A DNA stretch of 64,000 nucleotides from Chromobotia macracanthus (taxonomy: Eukaryota; Chordata; Actinopteri; Cypriniformes; Botiidae): the NCBI GenBank assembly GCA_036877525.1, contig JAZGTH010000013.1:9986001-10050000 (forward strand), in the 5' to 3' direction. Under the pieces are notes generated by a model. The model searched no databases. It was given only the letters and a program-made list of their open reading frames with translations, and was not told the DNA's origin. The translations under genes were made by a program, and so were the position numbers. Below, piece by piece: positions 40,861 through 52,599 of the stretch (positions within the stretch are counted from its first letter, which is position 1; every line of letters begins with the position of its first letter).

Positions 40861-42270
40861 ACCATACAGGTTTGTTGTTATCTCCCTGCAGAGTTTTAGC
40901 CATAGCCTCTTTCCTGCTGTCTTTACTGGTCAATTACTGGAAAATGACTGTTGTATGAATGTAATGAATGTATGAATGGGACTTTTTAAAAGTACCTGGT
41001 AAATCGATCCTGGCAATTCACCTGTAAGTGAAGTTGTAACATTAATAGTAATTTACCAGTAAGGTGAACAGGATTATAGGTAAACTTACCAAACATGCTA
41101 AAAGTTTTCTTTAAGCCAATTAGAAAAATTCTGATGCAGATGGCATGTTTACTCCTGCAAGTCAAGGCAAAGATGTTCCTCTAATATGAAATAGCTGTCA
41201 AAAGTAACTGCATGAATGTAAACTTTTGCAAAAATACAGACCAAATGCGACCGAAACAAAGTCACACTCTTCACGTTTTAAAATACAAAACAGTTTAGTG
41301 CTCACTCATAGTTAACAACATCACAGAATTTGCTGGTATTTTGGTTTATAGTGTGATAGATTCCCTATGTATCTATCATATCTCAGTGTACAATAAATGA
41401 AGAACACGGCCTCTCTTAAACCTCATCATGACACAGAGCTAAACATATTTTTTTGGAATTACTAGTAGAGAAATGTAAGAATGTTTCAAACTATCAGAAT
41501 CACCATTAACAAGCCCAAGTGGCCACCAAAGTCAGTGTGAAAACCTGGGCTTACACCCTACAGTATGTTACAGTGTTCTTTTGAGGGAAAGACTCCCCAG
41601 TGTAAACGTTATGTTGGAGAAGACAGGCACTTGCATGTCCCATGTGTCTGTCTTATCTCTGTCTGCACGCCTGGGCAGAACATCTAAATATTATGACACC
41701 AGAAATGACAGAGTATACCTGGCAGTTGTTATCTGCACTGTGGCCTTGCGCACCAGTTCTGTTGTTTCACATCTGTACCATACAGCTCCCTGGCAACTTA
41801 TGTAGTTGTGTAGACTTCTGTGCTAATGTTACTTGATGACAACAACATTTTACAACCTTTTTATCTGTAAATCTCAAAAACAACAACAAAAAACACCACA
41901 ATTGTCCATATGACTTAAAAGCACTTTTTAAATGCAAGTCTTTGCATTTCAAGTCTTCTAAAAGCTCTGTTTGAAAAACAAACTGAATTTTAGCCATTAT
42001 AATTTACTGGTGCTCTTCCCTTTACCAAAGCTACATGGTCTCAATCAAACCCCTGTTCACACAATGTCATGGACACCATATACCATTGGTACATCCAGAA
42101 AGGGTTAACACTTTATATTTACTGAATTACTGAATTGTGGGTCAGTTGTGTTGCATCACTGGCATTGCTTGGCAGCTGGCAGAAGTTGAAAAAGATTTAT
42201 ACCTTAATGCAGTACCCAAGTGCTGACACCAGCCAACTGCATTCATGCAACAACAGAAAACATAAGAACA
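40861..42270. other. Non-coding stretch
   Basis: About 1.4 kb without a supported gene. A plus-strand frame at 41581-41805 is open for 74 codons, but has no motif and no splice support. Confidence 0.4.
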
Positions 42271-42275
42271 TCCAA

Positions 42276-42419
42276 ATGGAGGAAAAGCTAATCATTGATA
42301 AACACCCAGTTCTTTATGATCAGCCTTTGTATGCATACAGGGACTCATACCAAAGCGACCAAGCCTTTACGATGGCAGAGGCAGTTGGTGAACCTGTGTG
42401 TATTGTATATTGTGTGTAA
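42276..42419 (+). pseudogene. MADF-domain-like exon fragment
   Basis: An ATG at 42276 opens MEEKLIIDKHPVLYDQPLYA, then YRDSYQSDQAFTMAEAVGEP. The EKLI..V..HPVLYD..L..YRD....QAW..VAE.VG pattern is the first helix pair of a MADF (Myb/SANT-like) DNA-binding domain, common in fish multicopy and Harbinger-associated genes. About two residues are missing between LII and KHPVLYD, and the aromatic normally after QA reads F. The frame ends within a few codons, before the rest of the roughly 85-residue domain. Probably an isolated relic. Confidence 0.55.
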
Positions 42420-43060
42420 CACTCTTTTCCTCAGAGAACCAATGCCACAGATGAACTAGCATACAAGGTGGAGGGTGTTAAGAATATATCAGGCCAGTGC
42501 TCTAGGTTTATATGAAGCCAGTGTGAGAGAGGAATGAAAAGACAGACAAAATAAATATGATTATGAAATAATTTATTATAATTATATTGAATTATATGAA
42601 AAATTGTGGGAAATGTTAATACGAAAGATGAATAAATGAAGTGATAAAATTTACTTTGTTTTCTAGTAAATGGTTAAAGGAACAGCACTACAAGAAAAAT
42701 AATTGGAATAATCAATGATAAACATTGTTAAACTTTGCTAAAATTTTGTGCTGCCTCTTTGTTTCATTTAAAGAGATTTTTTCTCTGTTTGGTTTTATTC
42801 CACCCAGAATCCAAAGTTATGATTTAATGCATCTAAATTGACTTTGTTTAGATTATTTATCTAAGGACCCTTTTAATCTGTTATTTCCTAATATTATGCT
42901 GCTTCATTAATTTAGTAAGAATAAAGCTGAAATATAGTTGCAAGCAACGATGACAGGCCCAAGCACTAAGGCACCATCGCCACCTGGTGCCACTCAGAAA
43001 ATGATGCATAGTTCTCACATGCATTTAATTCCAAAAATAAGTCTGTTCTACATCTTTTGT
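42420..43060. other. Non-coding stretch
   Basis: AT-rich, with TTAT/ATTATA runs near 42560-42600. No gene seen. Confidence 0.4.
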
Positions 43061-43790
43061 AAGTGACAAACTTCCTGCCCCCAATTGGTGGCTCTATAAC
43101 TGACATTGCAGCCCATTGCGGCCTCAGAAGCCCACAATACCAAACATATTTTCCAAATTTGATGTAGCTCACGCAAGGCAAGCAGAAGATATGAGACACT
43201 CCCTGTTCCATTTATTGCCATAAAATGATTGCCTCACCATACAACACGTTCAAAATATCAACAATACATCCACAGTTTAGCATCTCCAATGTCTCTTATT
43301 CTTTATGGCCAAGTATGAAGCAACTTGGGTAAACTAAAGGGCTATTTTAAACTCTAAAGGGCTAATTCTTTAAGTGACATAATTCCTTTTGCCAGTTGGT
43401 GGCATTATGACTGTGGCTCACAATAGCCACCGCTATGTCATCAGTCCCTAGGACCAAACATAGAGCTCAAATTTGAACAAAATCACTCAATTCATGCAGC
43501 AGATATGACCCACTTCCTGTTTACATTTTTTGCCATAAATTGATTGTCTTTGCAATGATATTTAAGATATTACAAATCCTTTTAGAACTTTTAGTCATAT
43601 ATTAGTCATGTCTCTATGTTATTCTGACCAACTCTAAAAAGACTTGGCTAAATGTAAGTTGACTATTTTAAAATTTGTTTTAAGTGACTCACTTCCTGTT
43701 GACAGTTGGTGGCACTATGAATGTGGGGCTACCAAGCTCTGCTCTGCCCATGTGTCAGTGTTTGCCCAGCCCTAATGGCCAACAAATCTG
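43060..43790. repeat. Tandem array, about 310-base unit, two full copies and a partial third
   Basis: The anchor CAATTGGTGGCTCTATAACTG recurs as CAGTTGGTGGCATTATGACTG and CAGTTGGTGGCACTATGAATG at about 43083, 43395 and 43705. Between them, matching blocks keep order: GCAG-AGATATGA-CACTNCCTGTT, TTGCCATAAANTGATTG, TCTTATTCT/TGTTATTCT, CTTGG(G/C)TAAA. Unit divergence is high, so the array is old. This is a common fish interspersed family that is often arrayed this way. Confidence 0.75.
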
Positions 43791-43834
43791 ACATGTGGCA
43801 ACAACGCAAATGTTGAAAAAATGTTTGATGTTGG

Positions 43835-44235
43835 TTCCCTGAGGGACAGCAATAAGACACTGTGTCAGTAGCAGATGCTATGGGGAATCCCCTTTCTCTA
43901 AAATCAAAGAAACTCTGAGAAACATTGATTTTTGTGATTTGCCAAGGCAGCAGAGTGATGGTGACGACTTGGGGCTATGCCAGTGTTCTCTGACAATTCT
44001 TTAGATCTTTCAGGCTCAGCTCCTGAAGGTTTTGAACAACAATGGCTCTGACACAGATGCATTTAAAGACATAAAGATGGTGACAGACTTTACACTTGAT
44101 GGCCTAAAAGAGAACAGCACAAGCCATAAGCATAGCATAGCATTTCAGTGGTCCTGCATGACTTTTAGAGGTTACAACAGTAACCAGAGATGTTCGCTCT
44201 GTCATCCAGCGCAGTGGTTTTTTCTCCATTCAGGG
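43835..44235 (+). mobile_element. DIRS-like fragment (terminal sequence)
   Basis: GGTTCCCTGAGGGACAGCAATAAGACACTGTGTC and GATGCTATGGGGAATCCCC mark a DIRS end. About 330 bases on, GGTTACAACAGTAACCAGAGATGTTCGCTCTGTC is an inverted counterpart of the usual GGTTACTGTTGTAACC terminus. An open 85-codon frame between (44032-44289) has no recognisable motif. Confidence 0.5.
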
Positions 44236-45339
44236 AAAAGTAGAATAAAGAATTCTTTGAGATCTTTTGGCATTTTAGCAGTTCCTTAATCCATGCAGTG
44301 ATGAGCTCAGTCCATGTCATCGCCATGTTCACAACAAGAACTATGATATCTCAATCTTTTGTAACACAAAACACTCAACAATAAATAAAATAAAACTTTC
44401 ACCAAACTTTCCGTTTAGTTCAAATCAAAGTTTGCTTATTGTATCTCAGAAATCTTTCTGTGCTCACATGTCTTCTTGAATGTTCCTCCCATTTTTACGT
44501 CATCAAGCTGCTCATGTTCATCTCAGCCCATTGGTCAATGGTGCACTTCTTACGTTTCACTACACATTTTACTTACATTTGTTACATTCACCGAAAATTT
44601 AAAAAAAAAATGAACAAGTTCTCATTTTGTTACAACCATGATACCATTTTATTTTATATGAACCATTTTATTTTATATGAAACATTTGTCATTTTGTAAC
44701 TCCCTAGGGTTTACTATTTATTTTTTTTACAGGTATTCACTTAAGGCTAGCATAGCATAGAATGTAAGTAAATAGTGTGTTTTACCACAGACGTCAATGA
44801 CAGTATGGCATATCATGCGGGGTTCAAATTGGCACTAGCTAAATTAAATATTATAATTATTAGATTTCAGACACAAAATAACAAAATAATTTACATTCCA
44901 GTGGCTGGTGAATTTGACTAGTTATCTGTCAGCTGGCTGGTATATGGTAAATGTGAGTAGCTGTTGTCACTATGACAATCGAGGTAGTGCCAAGCTTCAG
45001 ACACGCCCTCTCTCAAGAGACGATGTCAACCGATGTGCGATAATAAACGTGCCGTCAGTTTGATAGGCAGAATAAATAACTGTAGCTGGCATGAGAAAAC
45101 GGTTAATTAATTTCCTGTTGATTAACAATAAAAAAATAAACTTAAATCCTTTTAGTATTTTAAGTGGTGAAAAATATCTACATTTTCACTTAAATATATT
45201 CACTTATATGTGATAAAAGAAAACTGAAAAGACAACTAAAATGATTTTACCTGGTCAGTTTAACATTTTATCCTATTACATAATACTTTTGGATATGTAC
45301 ACAGTGTAGTGAGCCTGCAATGTACAAGAGAAGTTATAA
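44236..45339. other. Non-coding stretch
   Basis: AT-rich. CATTTTATTTTATATGAA is duplicated near 44645-44680. No gene seen. Confidence 0.4.
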
Positions 45340-45720
45340 TAACCACATGCTGTCGCACACTAGCGGTCAATCTCTAAGTCTGAACCCGTGTTACGGGTCA
45401 TTTGCCAGAGGAACTCTTCTCTCGTTTTTTTATTCCTTTGCCGACTGTAGGGAGGTGTAAAACAAACCAGAGTCGGAGAGGACTTCGAGACAGCGTGAGA
45501 CAGACGCTCTGTGCAGAATGTGGGATACGGGCCGTTCAGTCTCCAGCTCATACTGCAGCTGTACCAGCTATTAGGTGATGAGCGCCGGTAACTCAGTATG
45601 GATTGTTAACAGGCTGCCGCAGTTTTGCGGGGGAAGTTATGGCCGGATGGAGCGCGCGTCTTCTGAAGGTGTTTCCCTGCTGCAACTTTCCAAGGTCCGT
45701 GCACGTAGTATTTTTTTTTA
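45340..45720 (+). promoter_or_regulatory. CpG-rich island; candidate promoter and 5' exon of gjc1
   Basis: About 380 bases with roughly twenty CpG pairs in a window where CpG is otherwise scarce outside transposons (e.g. GGAGCGCGCGTC, TGAGCGCCGGTAAC, ACGGGCCGTTC). The gjc1 coding exon at 49950 begins with a splice acceptor and only 29 untranslated bases, so a non-coding 5' exon must lie upstream, and this is the only island-like sequence nearby. Possible donors include CCAAG|GTCCGT (about 45692) and TTAG|GTGATG (about 45572). It could equally be the promoter of another, unseen gene. Confidence 0.5.
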
Positions 45721-46589
45721 GTTGTTGCCTTTATTCGTTTATTTATTAATAGGAATTATAATTATTATAAAATCTTATAACATATGCTATCCCGCCCGAT
45801 TTAAAAACGTTTTAAAGAGTCTTTTGTGCTTTAATTGACTCAAGACATTTTGTATATCTCAGTTTTTGAAATTCTGAGTCTTTAAAAAAATTGACAGTTA
45901 ATTAATTGTTTAGCAAACAGAAATAGCACATAATATTTTCTCCAAAACAAAACAAAAAAGTATTTTAATGACATTTTTGAAGGAACATTTTTGAAAATTA
46001 AGTAATGCATTTTAAAATTAATTCATTTAATTATAGCTGATTTTTTCTATTTTTTGTCACAATAGCCCTATCTGGATTTGCCTAGAAATGTTTAATCTTG
46101 AAGGCTAAATGCTGCTTGCTTTAAGAGAGGTAGTCTGCACTTTTGCAGGCTGCATGTTGAATTAACTGGTTGCTGCCATTGTTTTTTTTTCATCAGCTAA
46201 GTGCCCATTTGTTAAATATTTTGACCTGCTTGAATAATTACAACCAGTTATCCTCATTTTGCAAACATACAATGAAATGTGTAAATAGGGCAATATGCAT
46301 TAGCTGAGTTGGTGCCAACGTGTTTGGTTACACATAGTTTGACGTTCTGTTATTTTATTTTGTTTAGCAGTTTTATGGATATAACACACACAAATATACC
46401 AAAAAAACTGCAGCTGCCTAAGATATACTTTGTTTCTCACATTTGCAAAGAAATATGTAAATATTTACAACAAAATCACCAAACCCAATTTTTCACATCC
46501 CATTTGTATTAACTTCTCAGATGGAGAATGAAAAACATTTTAAAACAATAAAAACAGTTTGTATTACTTTTTCCCTTTAGGCATCCATT
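45721..46589. other. Non-coding stretch, probably gjc1 leader intron
   Basis: AT-rich, without gene or recognised repeat. Confidence 0.4.
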
Positions 46590-46830
46590 AATGTATATTC
46601 ATATTTACATTTTTTCATTTAGCAGATGCTTTTATCCAGAGCGACTTACAAAGAGAGAGAGCATTAAACATTTTGTCCTAAGAACCAACAATCCGAGTCT
46701 ACAATCATCTTTACAAGTGGAAATCGTATTCTAATGCTAGAGACAGGAAGAACAGAAGAAGGGTTTTTTATATATAGATAAAAGCATCAGAGCATTAGAG
46801 ATTAGTCAGATATTTATGGTCTGTATATTT
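46590..46830 (-). mobile_element. L2 tail fragment, minus strand
   Basis: TTTACATTTTTTCATTTAGCAGATGCTTTTATCCAGAGCGACTTACAAAGAGAGAGAGCATT matches the reversed L2 tail at 32090-32150 through CTACAATCATCTTTACAAGTGGAAATCGTATTC. No RT coding remains. Confidence 0.75.
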
Positions 46831-47699
46831 ATGTTGTGCTTTCACTAGGCATTTATTAAACAAATTTTGTGGTTTGGGTGGAGTACATTATGCTAGAATG
46901 GTAACTGTAATCCATTAAGTTAAATAGTAAGTTAAAAACATAGAAATATTATTTATCGTTTAGAATTTTCTTGTCATGTCTGTATTCCAATGTCATAACT
47001 CAATATTTAAATCCTTAAATGGACCTAAGAATTAACAATGTTAAATGTTGTGTGGAATTCAGTTGTAACAGGTGGATTTTTGTTGTTATTCAATTACACA
47101 ACATTACACTCAGTGACCTGGATAATTTTTTACAGACATTTTCTGTGTTGTCATACGACTGTAAAATTCTCTGGCACAGCACAACTGGCACACTGGCACA
47201 GCCTGATAAGTGAAAATATTTGACCTTCACTTTTAAGATGCGAAATGAGTACAGTCTAAGTAAAAATCCTGTGACAGAATTTTCTATTCAGGTCTCGTGT
47301 ATTACGACTATAATCACTGAGCTTTCAGCCTATTTATTAAAAGATTACACACCTTTTTAACACTTTCCTTGGAAAGAATTCACTCAGGCAAACACCTATT
47401 CTCCCTAAGGTGTCTCAGGCTGAGGTTCCACGAATAGTCGGTGCCATCTGTTTCTCGTTCTCTTTGCTTTCCTCAGTGATACACACAGTGAGCCTGTGGC
47501 AACCATTCTTGCCTGTTCAGATGGCATAAGAGATGGCACGTCCATTTGATATACTCAAGGGAAAAGCAGTTGTTTTGCAAACCTTTAAAGTTTATTTAAA
47601 ACGTGTAGACTAAATGGTAGTGACTATGCCACCCCAAATTAGCAGGGGAAACAGACCAGTTAAGAGCACATGAATACAATCCACTTACAGAAAAAGGTA
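46831..47699. other. Non-coding stretch, probably gjc1 leader intron
   Basis: A less AT-rich portion at 47380-47530 has no sustained frame and could be a conserved element. Nothing more can be said. Confidence 0.35.
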
Positions 47700-47985
47700 C
47701 ATTTAGTTTTGTGTTTTAACAAACCAGCAATGCTTTGAAGAAGCACAGCATCACACTTTTTTACCAGGTCACAAACTTAAATTCTGCATTACCACCATCT
47801 ATTGTTATGTCACACATCTTGTGGCTTTACAGTTCACTAGGAAGAGATTGTTTCATGATTACATAAATCAGGAGCTTGGGTCACACAGTGAGATAAGAAG
47901 GGTCACACAGTCACTTGTTTTGGGGAAGTATAGTTTTTAATGGTTTTGATATCTTACAATAAGGTAATTGTGGTATTGCAAATAT
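47700..47985 (+). repeat. Dispersed repeat, copy 2 (partner at 0.9 kb)
   Basis: Collinear with 890-1095: ACCAGCAATGCTTTGAAGAAGCACAGCAT, TGATTACATAAATCAGGAGCTTGGGT, CACACAGTCACTTG, GGGGAAGTATAGTTTTTAATGGTT, CTTACAATAAGGT and AATATATTTCAATACTTT. This copy is longer in the middle (an extra CACACAGTGAGATAAGAAGGGT and about 60 bases more). Unclassified. Confidence 0.65.
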
Positions 47986-49949
47986 ATTTCAATACTTTCT
48001 TTTGTCTGTAATTTTATAATCACTGGGTGTGAATAAGAATAATCACATTTCTGAACTTGGATTGCTATGTTTGATCACTTTTAAAGTCGTTTATAGTTTT
48101 AAAAGTTTTAAAAGTGCGATATAGAGCAATATAGTTTTGAAAGGCCACTCATTCATAATATAGCAATACATTTGATAAAAAAGACAAGAAAAGCACAGGT
48201 TCAGTATAAGTGCATTTATAATCTAGAGTGGAATTTACTACTAATCTACTACTTTATAATCTCTAGAGATCCATACATGTATTAAACTGATTGCACACTT
48301 ATGCATATATTTGTGTTAATAAATAGATAAATATAGATTATTAAAACAATAATCTTTGAAGCGAGGCTGTTAACTAAAACTAAACTAATCGATCCCAACT
48401 TTCCTTAATGCTCCACACACACAGCATTAAACTTACATGAAAGTCTCAGTAGCCCAACATCACACTAAACAAGGGAATCAAATAATTTTACTACTTAACA
48501 CTGAGACCAAACAGCTAAGCTAAATGGCTAAAACATATACCTCCATAATACATAACAACAAGAGAAAGGGGTTGGCGTTCACCCCTATTTTGACCAGAAA
48601 CAATGTGTAAAATTGTGGATTTTTTCTTTGTTTGTGTCCTTGCTAAAAATGAAACAGTATGCACATCTTAACATTTATTTAAACTTTTTGAAATTTTTTC
48701 AACATGTATTTAAATATTTTTAAAAACCTTCTGTATCCTTTTAAAGTACTTTGAATCAGTATTATTCTAGTTAAATCTATCCAAATAATGCTTTCCTTGA
48801 TTTACATTAACAAAAGAATAAAAGTTTATCTTACATGACCAGGCAACATTTACTGTGATAGGATTATGCACGCTAAATCAGTTGAATTTTAAGGTGTCTT
48901 TTCAGCTCGTTAAAAGTCATGTTAAAAGCATGCATACTGTATGTTAAAAAAATATGTAGATTTACTGTTATATAGAAGGATGTATATGTTAACTGTGACA
49001 TCACTTTGGTTTTCATTAAGCTGAAGACTCTGGTGCAAATGCCAGATCATATTCTGAATGTTCCATCCCACATTAAACTTGTGCGGTGCCAGGAGATTTT
49101 GTAGCGTAGTTCTGTCCTTAGGGTCATGTTTGGAAGCAGAAATTTAACTGTGACCTGAAATAAACTGCAATACGGGAATGACATTATTTGTGGGTAATGT
49201 GTGGGGGGGGAAGGTACACCCAGGTGTGTATGCTGCTTCATTGCATGAGATAATAAAGAAAGAACTGCACATCCTGTTTTTCTGCTGTGCCTGTTTAATG
49301 TGATTTTTTTCCCTTAGCAAGAGGTCAACAAAAGGTTTTGATAATGATAAATGCAATAACAGCCACGTCTATTTGAAAGTGAGTATTTCTATGCCCTAAG
49401 TGAATACTTTGTAGGGTTAAGGGCATTATTGTCTCCAAATTGTGACCATTTGGAACACCCTACATATATTGCTGACCCTGTGTCAATTTCAATAACTACC
49501 TTGACAATGCAGCAGCAAAGTTTATGCAAGAAAAGATAAAAATTCAACTTGCATACTCAGACATCAAAATATGTATAGTAAATGTTTAGGTAATCTTTTC
49601 TGGTAATAGTATTTGGGTGTACAACAGGGTTTAAGGGTATTGAAATCTCATGTAAGATCCTAAGTATAACCACCTCTGTTTTTAAAATGAATTACAAGAA
49701 CACCACACAAGATTATGCGATCATGAGCAGCAAAATTACTGAATAACCATAACGTGCACTTCACTAACTGTCTTGTGGGAGGACCCTTGGTGAAAGAATA
49801 CTATTCCTCTTGATTTTAAATTACCCAGTGAGTATCTCCTTACCATACCACCCAAAATACCACTTTAAATGTACATGCCATGTTGAATGTTTGTATGTGT
49901 GTGTTCATTTTTCTTTGGCTAACCTTTCTCTCATTTTCTCTAATTACAG
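47986..49949. other. Non-coding stretch, probably gjc1 leader intron
   Basis: About 2 kb with no supported gene. A G-run GTGGGGGGGGAAGG lies at about 49201. The tract before 49949 (TTTCTCTCATTTTCTCTAATTACAG) is the splice acceptor of the connexin exon. Confidence 0.5.
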
Positions 49950-49950
49950 A
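49940..49950 (+). promoter_or_regulatory. Splice acceptor of the gjc1 coding exon
   Basis: The long pyrimidine tract TTTCTCTCATTTTCTCTAATTACAG ends with AG at 49948-49949. The exon would begin ATCATAGGTAAAAAG, 29 bases before the ATG. Vertebrate connexin genes typically have this arrangement. Confidence 0.75.
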
Positions 49951-49978
49951 TCATAGGTAAAAAGTCTCTATCACCATC

Positions 49979-51223
49979 ATGAGTTGGAGCTTTCTTACTC
50001 GACTTTTGGAGGAAATCCACAACCACTCCACATTTGTGGGGAAAGTGTGGCTGACTGTGTTAATCATTTTCCGCATCGTTCTGACAGCAATGGGGGGTGA
50101 GTCGATCTACTCTGATGAACAGACGAAGTTCACCTGCAACACAAAACAGCCTGGCTGTGACAATGTATGCTATGATTCCTTTGCCCCACTCTCACATGTC
50201 CGGTTCTGGGTGTTCCAGATCATCATGATCTCCACCCCCTCTGTTATGTACCTGGGTTATGCCATTCATAAGATCGCCCGTACCTCTGAGGAGGAACGGT
50301 GCAAACACCAGAGATATCAGAAAAGGAGCCACCACAGCCAGTGGAGAGATGGACACCAACTAGAGGATGTTTTAGAAGAGGATGATGCAGAGCCAATGAT
50401 TTATGATGAAGACACTTTGGATATGGAAGAAGTGAAACCGGAGATTGATAAGGCCAAAAGCCAAGATCCTATAAAGCATGATGGTCGTCGTAGGATCATG
50501 CAGGAAGGCTTGATGAGGATGTATGTGCTTCAGCTCTTATCCCGTGCCATCTTTGAGGTGGGATTTCTCACAGGTCAGTATCTCCTCTATGGCTTTCGTG
50601 TGAACCCCTCTTATGTCTGCAACAAGATTCCATGTCCACATCGAGTAGACTGCTTCATTTCACGACCCACAGAGAAGACCATCTTTTTGCTCATTATGTA
50701 TGTTGTGAGCTGTCTTTGTTTACTGCTTAATGTTTGTGAGATGTTCCACTTGGGACTTGGTGCCTTTCGTGACACATTTCGTAAACATCGAATCCAGGGC
50801 CGACGACCTTCCTATGGCTACTCTTACTCCAGAAACATTCCTGCTTCTCCACCAGGTTACAACTTAGTGATCAAATCTGACAAACCAGGTCGCATTCCCA
50901 ACAGTGTCCTGGCACATGACCAGAAATTGGCCAGTGTGGTTCCAGAGCAACATTGCACAAGCCCTCATGAGAACATTCCATCTGACCTGACTAGTTTGCA
51001 ACACCATTTACGAGTGGCTCAGGAACAACTAGACATGGTTTTTCAGACATACAATACAAAAAACATTCATACTTCCAAAACCAGCAGCCCTGTGTCTGGT
51101 GGCACAATGACAGAGCAAAACCGGGTCAATACAGCCCAGGAGAAACAAGGTGCACGACCTAAAACCAACACTGAAAGGGTTGGGACAATAGTAAAAAATG
51201 GAAAAACATCTGTGTGGATTTAG
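49979..51223 (+). CDS. gjc1: Connexin 45-type gap junction protein (gamma-1)
   Basis: Complete 414-codon connexin. Six such subunits form a hemichannel, and two hemichannels dock to form a gap junction; the Cx45 type acts in heart, vessels and neurons. The start MSWSFLTRLLEEIHNHSTFV is the Cx45 amphipathic N-terminus. Four membrane segments lie near residues 20-40, 75-97, 182-205 and 235-257. Extracellular loop 1 has CNTKQPGCDNVC (Cys53, 60, 64) and loop 2 has CNKIPCPHRVDC (Cys214, 219, 225), the pattern needed for docking. The cytoplasmic loop is long and acidic (LEEDDAEPMIYDEDTLDMEE). The C-terminus KTSVWI is a PDZ ligand of the kind that binds ZO-1. As in most connexins the coding sequence is in one exon, here with a 5' leader spliced on at 49949/49950. 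Related fish gjc paralogs exist, so the exact orthology is less sure than the family. Confidence 0.93.
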   Translation: MSWSFLTRLLEEIHNHSTFVGKVWLTVLIIFRIVLTAMGGESIYSDEQTKFTCNTKQPGCDNVCYDSFAPLSHVRFWVFQIIMISTPSVMYLGYAIHKIARTSEEERCKHQRYQKRSHHSQWRDGHQLEDVLEEDDAEPMIYDEDTLDMEEVKPEIDKAKSQDPIKHDGRRRIMQEGLMRMYVLQLLSRAIFEVGFLTGQYLLYGFRVNPSYVCNKIPCPHRVDCFISRPTEKTIFLLIMYVVSCLCLLLNVCEMFHLGLGAFRDTFRKHRIQGRRPSYGYSYSRNIPASPPGYNLVIKSDKPGRIPNSVLAHDQKLASVVPEQHCTSPHENIPSDLTSLQHHLRVAQEQLDMVFQTYNTKNIHTSKTSSPVSGGTMTEQNRVNTAQEKQGARPKTNTERVGTIVKNGKTSVWI

Positions 51224-51365
51224 ATCCACAATGTTAAACTCTTACTTGACTCTTATTTGTGGACCATCATCTTTGGATCACTGTTCCTAAAACATTATCT
51301 CTGCTAAACAGTTAGAAAGGACATGGTTAGGCTTCATGACCCCAATGTTCTTATCCCAAAGCAGC

Positions 51366-51424
51366 AATAAATATACCAATCTAGTTCTAGAGGTTGTAGT
51401 TTTTAGTAATTTCTGAAAAAATAA
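51366..51424 (+). terminator. Polyadenylation signals of gjc1
   Basis: AATAAA occurs at 51366-51371 and 51419-51424, 143 and 196 bases after the stop codon. Either would give a short 3' UTR. Confidence 0.5.
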
Positions 51425-52599
51425 ATGTTGAATTTTCTTTGTAATGCTTTACTTGTGCTCACCCATCCTCAGAGCATTTCTTTGTGTACTTCATATACAT
51501 ATGGTAACTGTTATGTTTCTCTATATTACAATGCATGCAAGTGTACTGACCATATTCAAAACAAAATTATTTAACGAATGGATTATCAATTTATTTAACT
51601 ACAAAAGGACAACAGATTTATCTACTCAACCTAAATCAAACCAAGAGGAATTTAAAAGGCAATCCTGACCGTTATTTTAAAGAAAATAAAATCCAATGAC
51701 AAATGACATTATCATTATCTTTCCTATAAACATAATTCAAATCCTAATAAGCACTTGTTTGACATTTAACTCTTGTTAGTAATTACATTTAATGTCAAGG
51801 AGCAATTTACAACACAGTACGTAAATCGTGTTTGTTGCAGTGGTCTTTATCAACCTTGTTCTGTGTTTATGAATATGTCTTTATGGTGTATTCATTTCTG
51901 TTTCCCAGCTGTGGAACAACTAGCTTAACTCTATAACTATCAGCAAAAGTACTTCAAGTCAGTTTCATTTTATGTATATGGAAAGGAAAGAAGCATTCCA
52001 GATTTCATACTTAAAACAAATCCCAAAGTGTTACACCACTGACATGCTGTTACTCTTGACAACTGGCTTGTTGACTGTTCCTGCTCTGTTTCAAAAGTGA
52101 CAGCAGTTCTCTTAGTGGCTCTTAGTGCAACTTGTGTTAAGATTTCCAAGGTTATTTCAAATTAAAGCTGCCTCAGACCTTTTTTAAAAATGGAGGCCAA
52201 AAGTATACATAGTATACAAATGTTTAGAGTAAGTAAAAATTTGTTACTTATTTCTTATTTAATAGTAAGCAGAAGTATACATTAATAATGCTTTTTAAAT
52301 AACTATGAATTAACTACTTATTACCAGTCACATACAATTAATTATGCCAAAAATGGGATTATATATGATTTTGTTTATTATTAATAATACAACGTTAACA
52401 GATTTTGTTACCACAACACTGTATGTCATCACAACATTGTTGTGACTTAATAGCTTATTTTAAATTGAGTTCTCCATATTGTTATATCAATTAAGTGAAT
52501 CTATTGTGTTTTTACCAAAAAGAAACAAACACTACTTTCACAACGTCCCACACCGTTTGTTGTAGACCCATGAATGATGGGTCAAATCAGCAGGCTTAC
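51425..52599. other. Non-coding 3' flank of gjc1
   Basis: AT-rich. CACAACATTGTTGTG is a short perfect palindrome at about 52431. No gene seen. Confidence 0.4.

Noticed and set aside
41581..41805. 74-codon plus-strand frame
   Set aside because: No motif, no convincing splice sites and no repeat partner; composition does not differ from chance frames.
43060..43790. Considered as a CRISPR-like or regulatory array because of regular spacing
   Set aside because: Units are about 310 bases and diverged throughout, with no short conserved repeat and unique spacers. It is an ordinary tandemly arrayed fish repeat.
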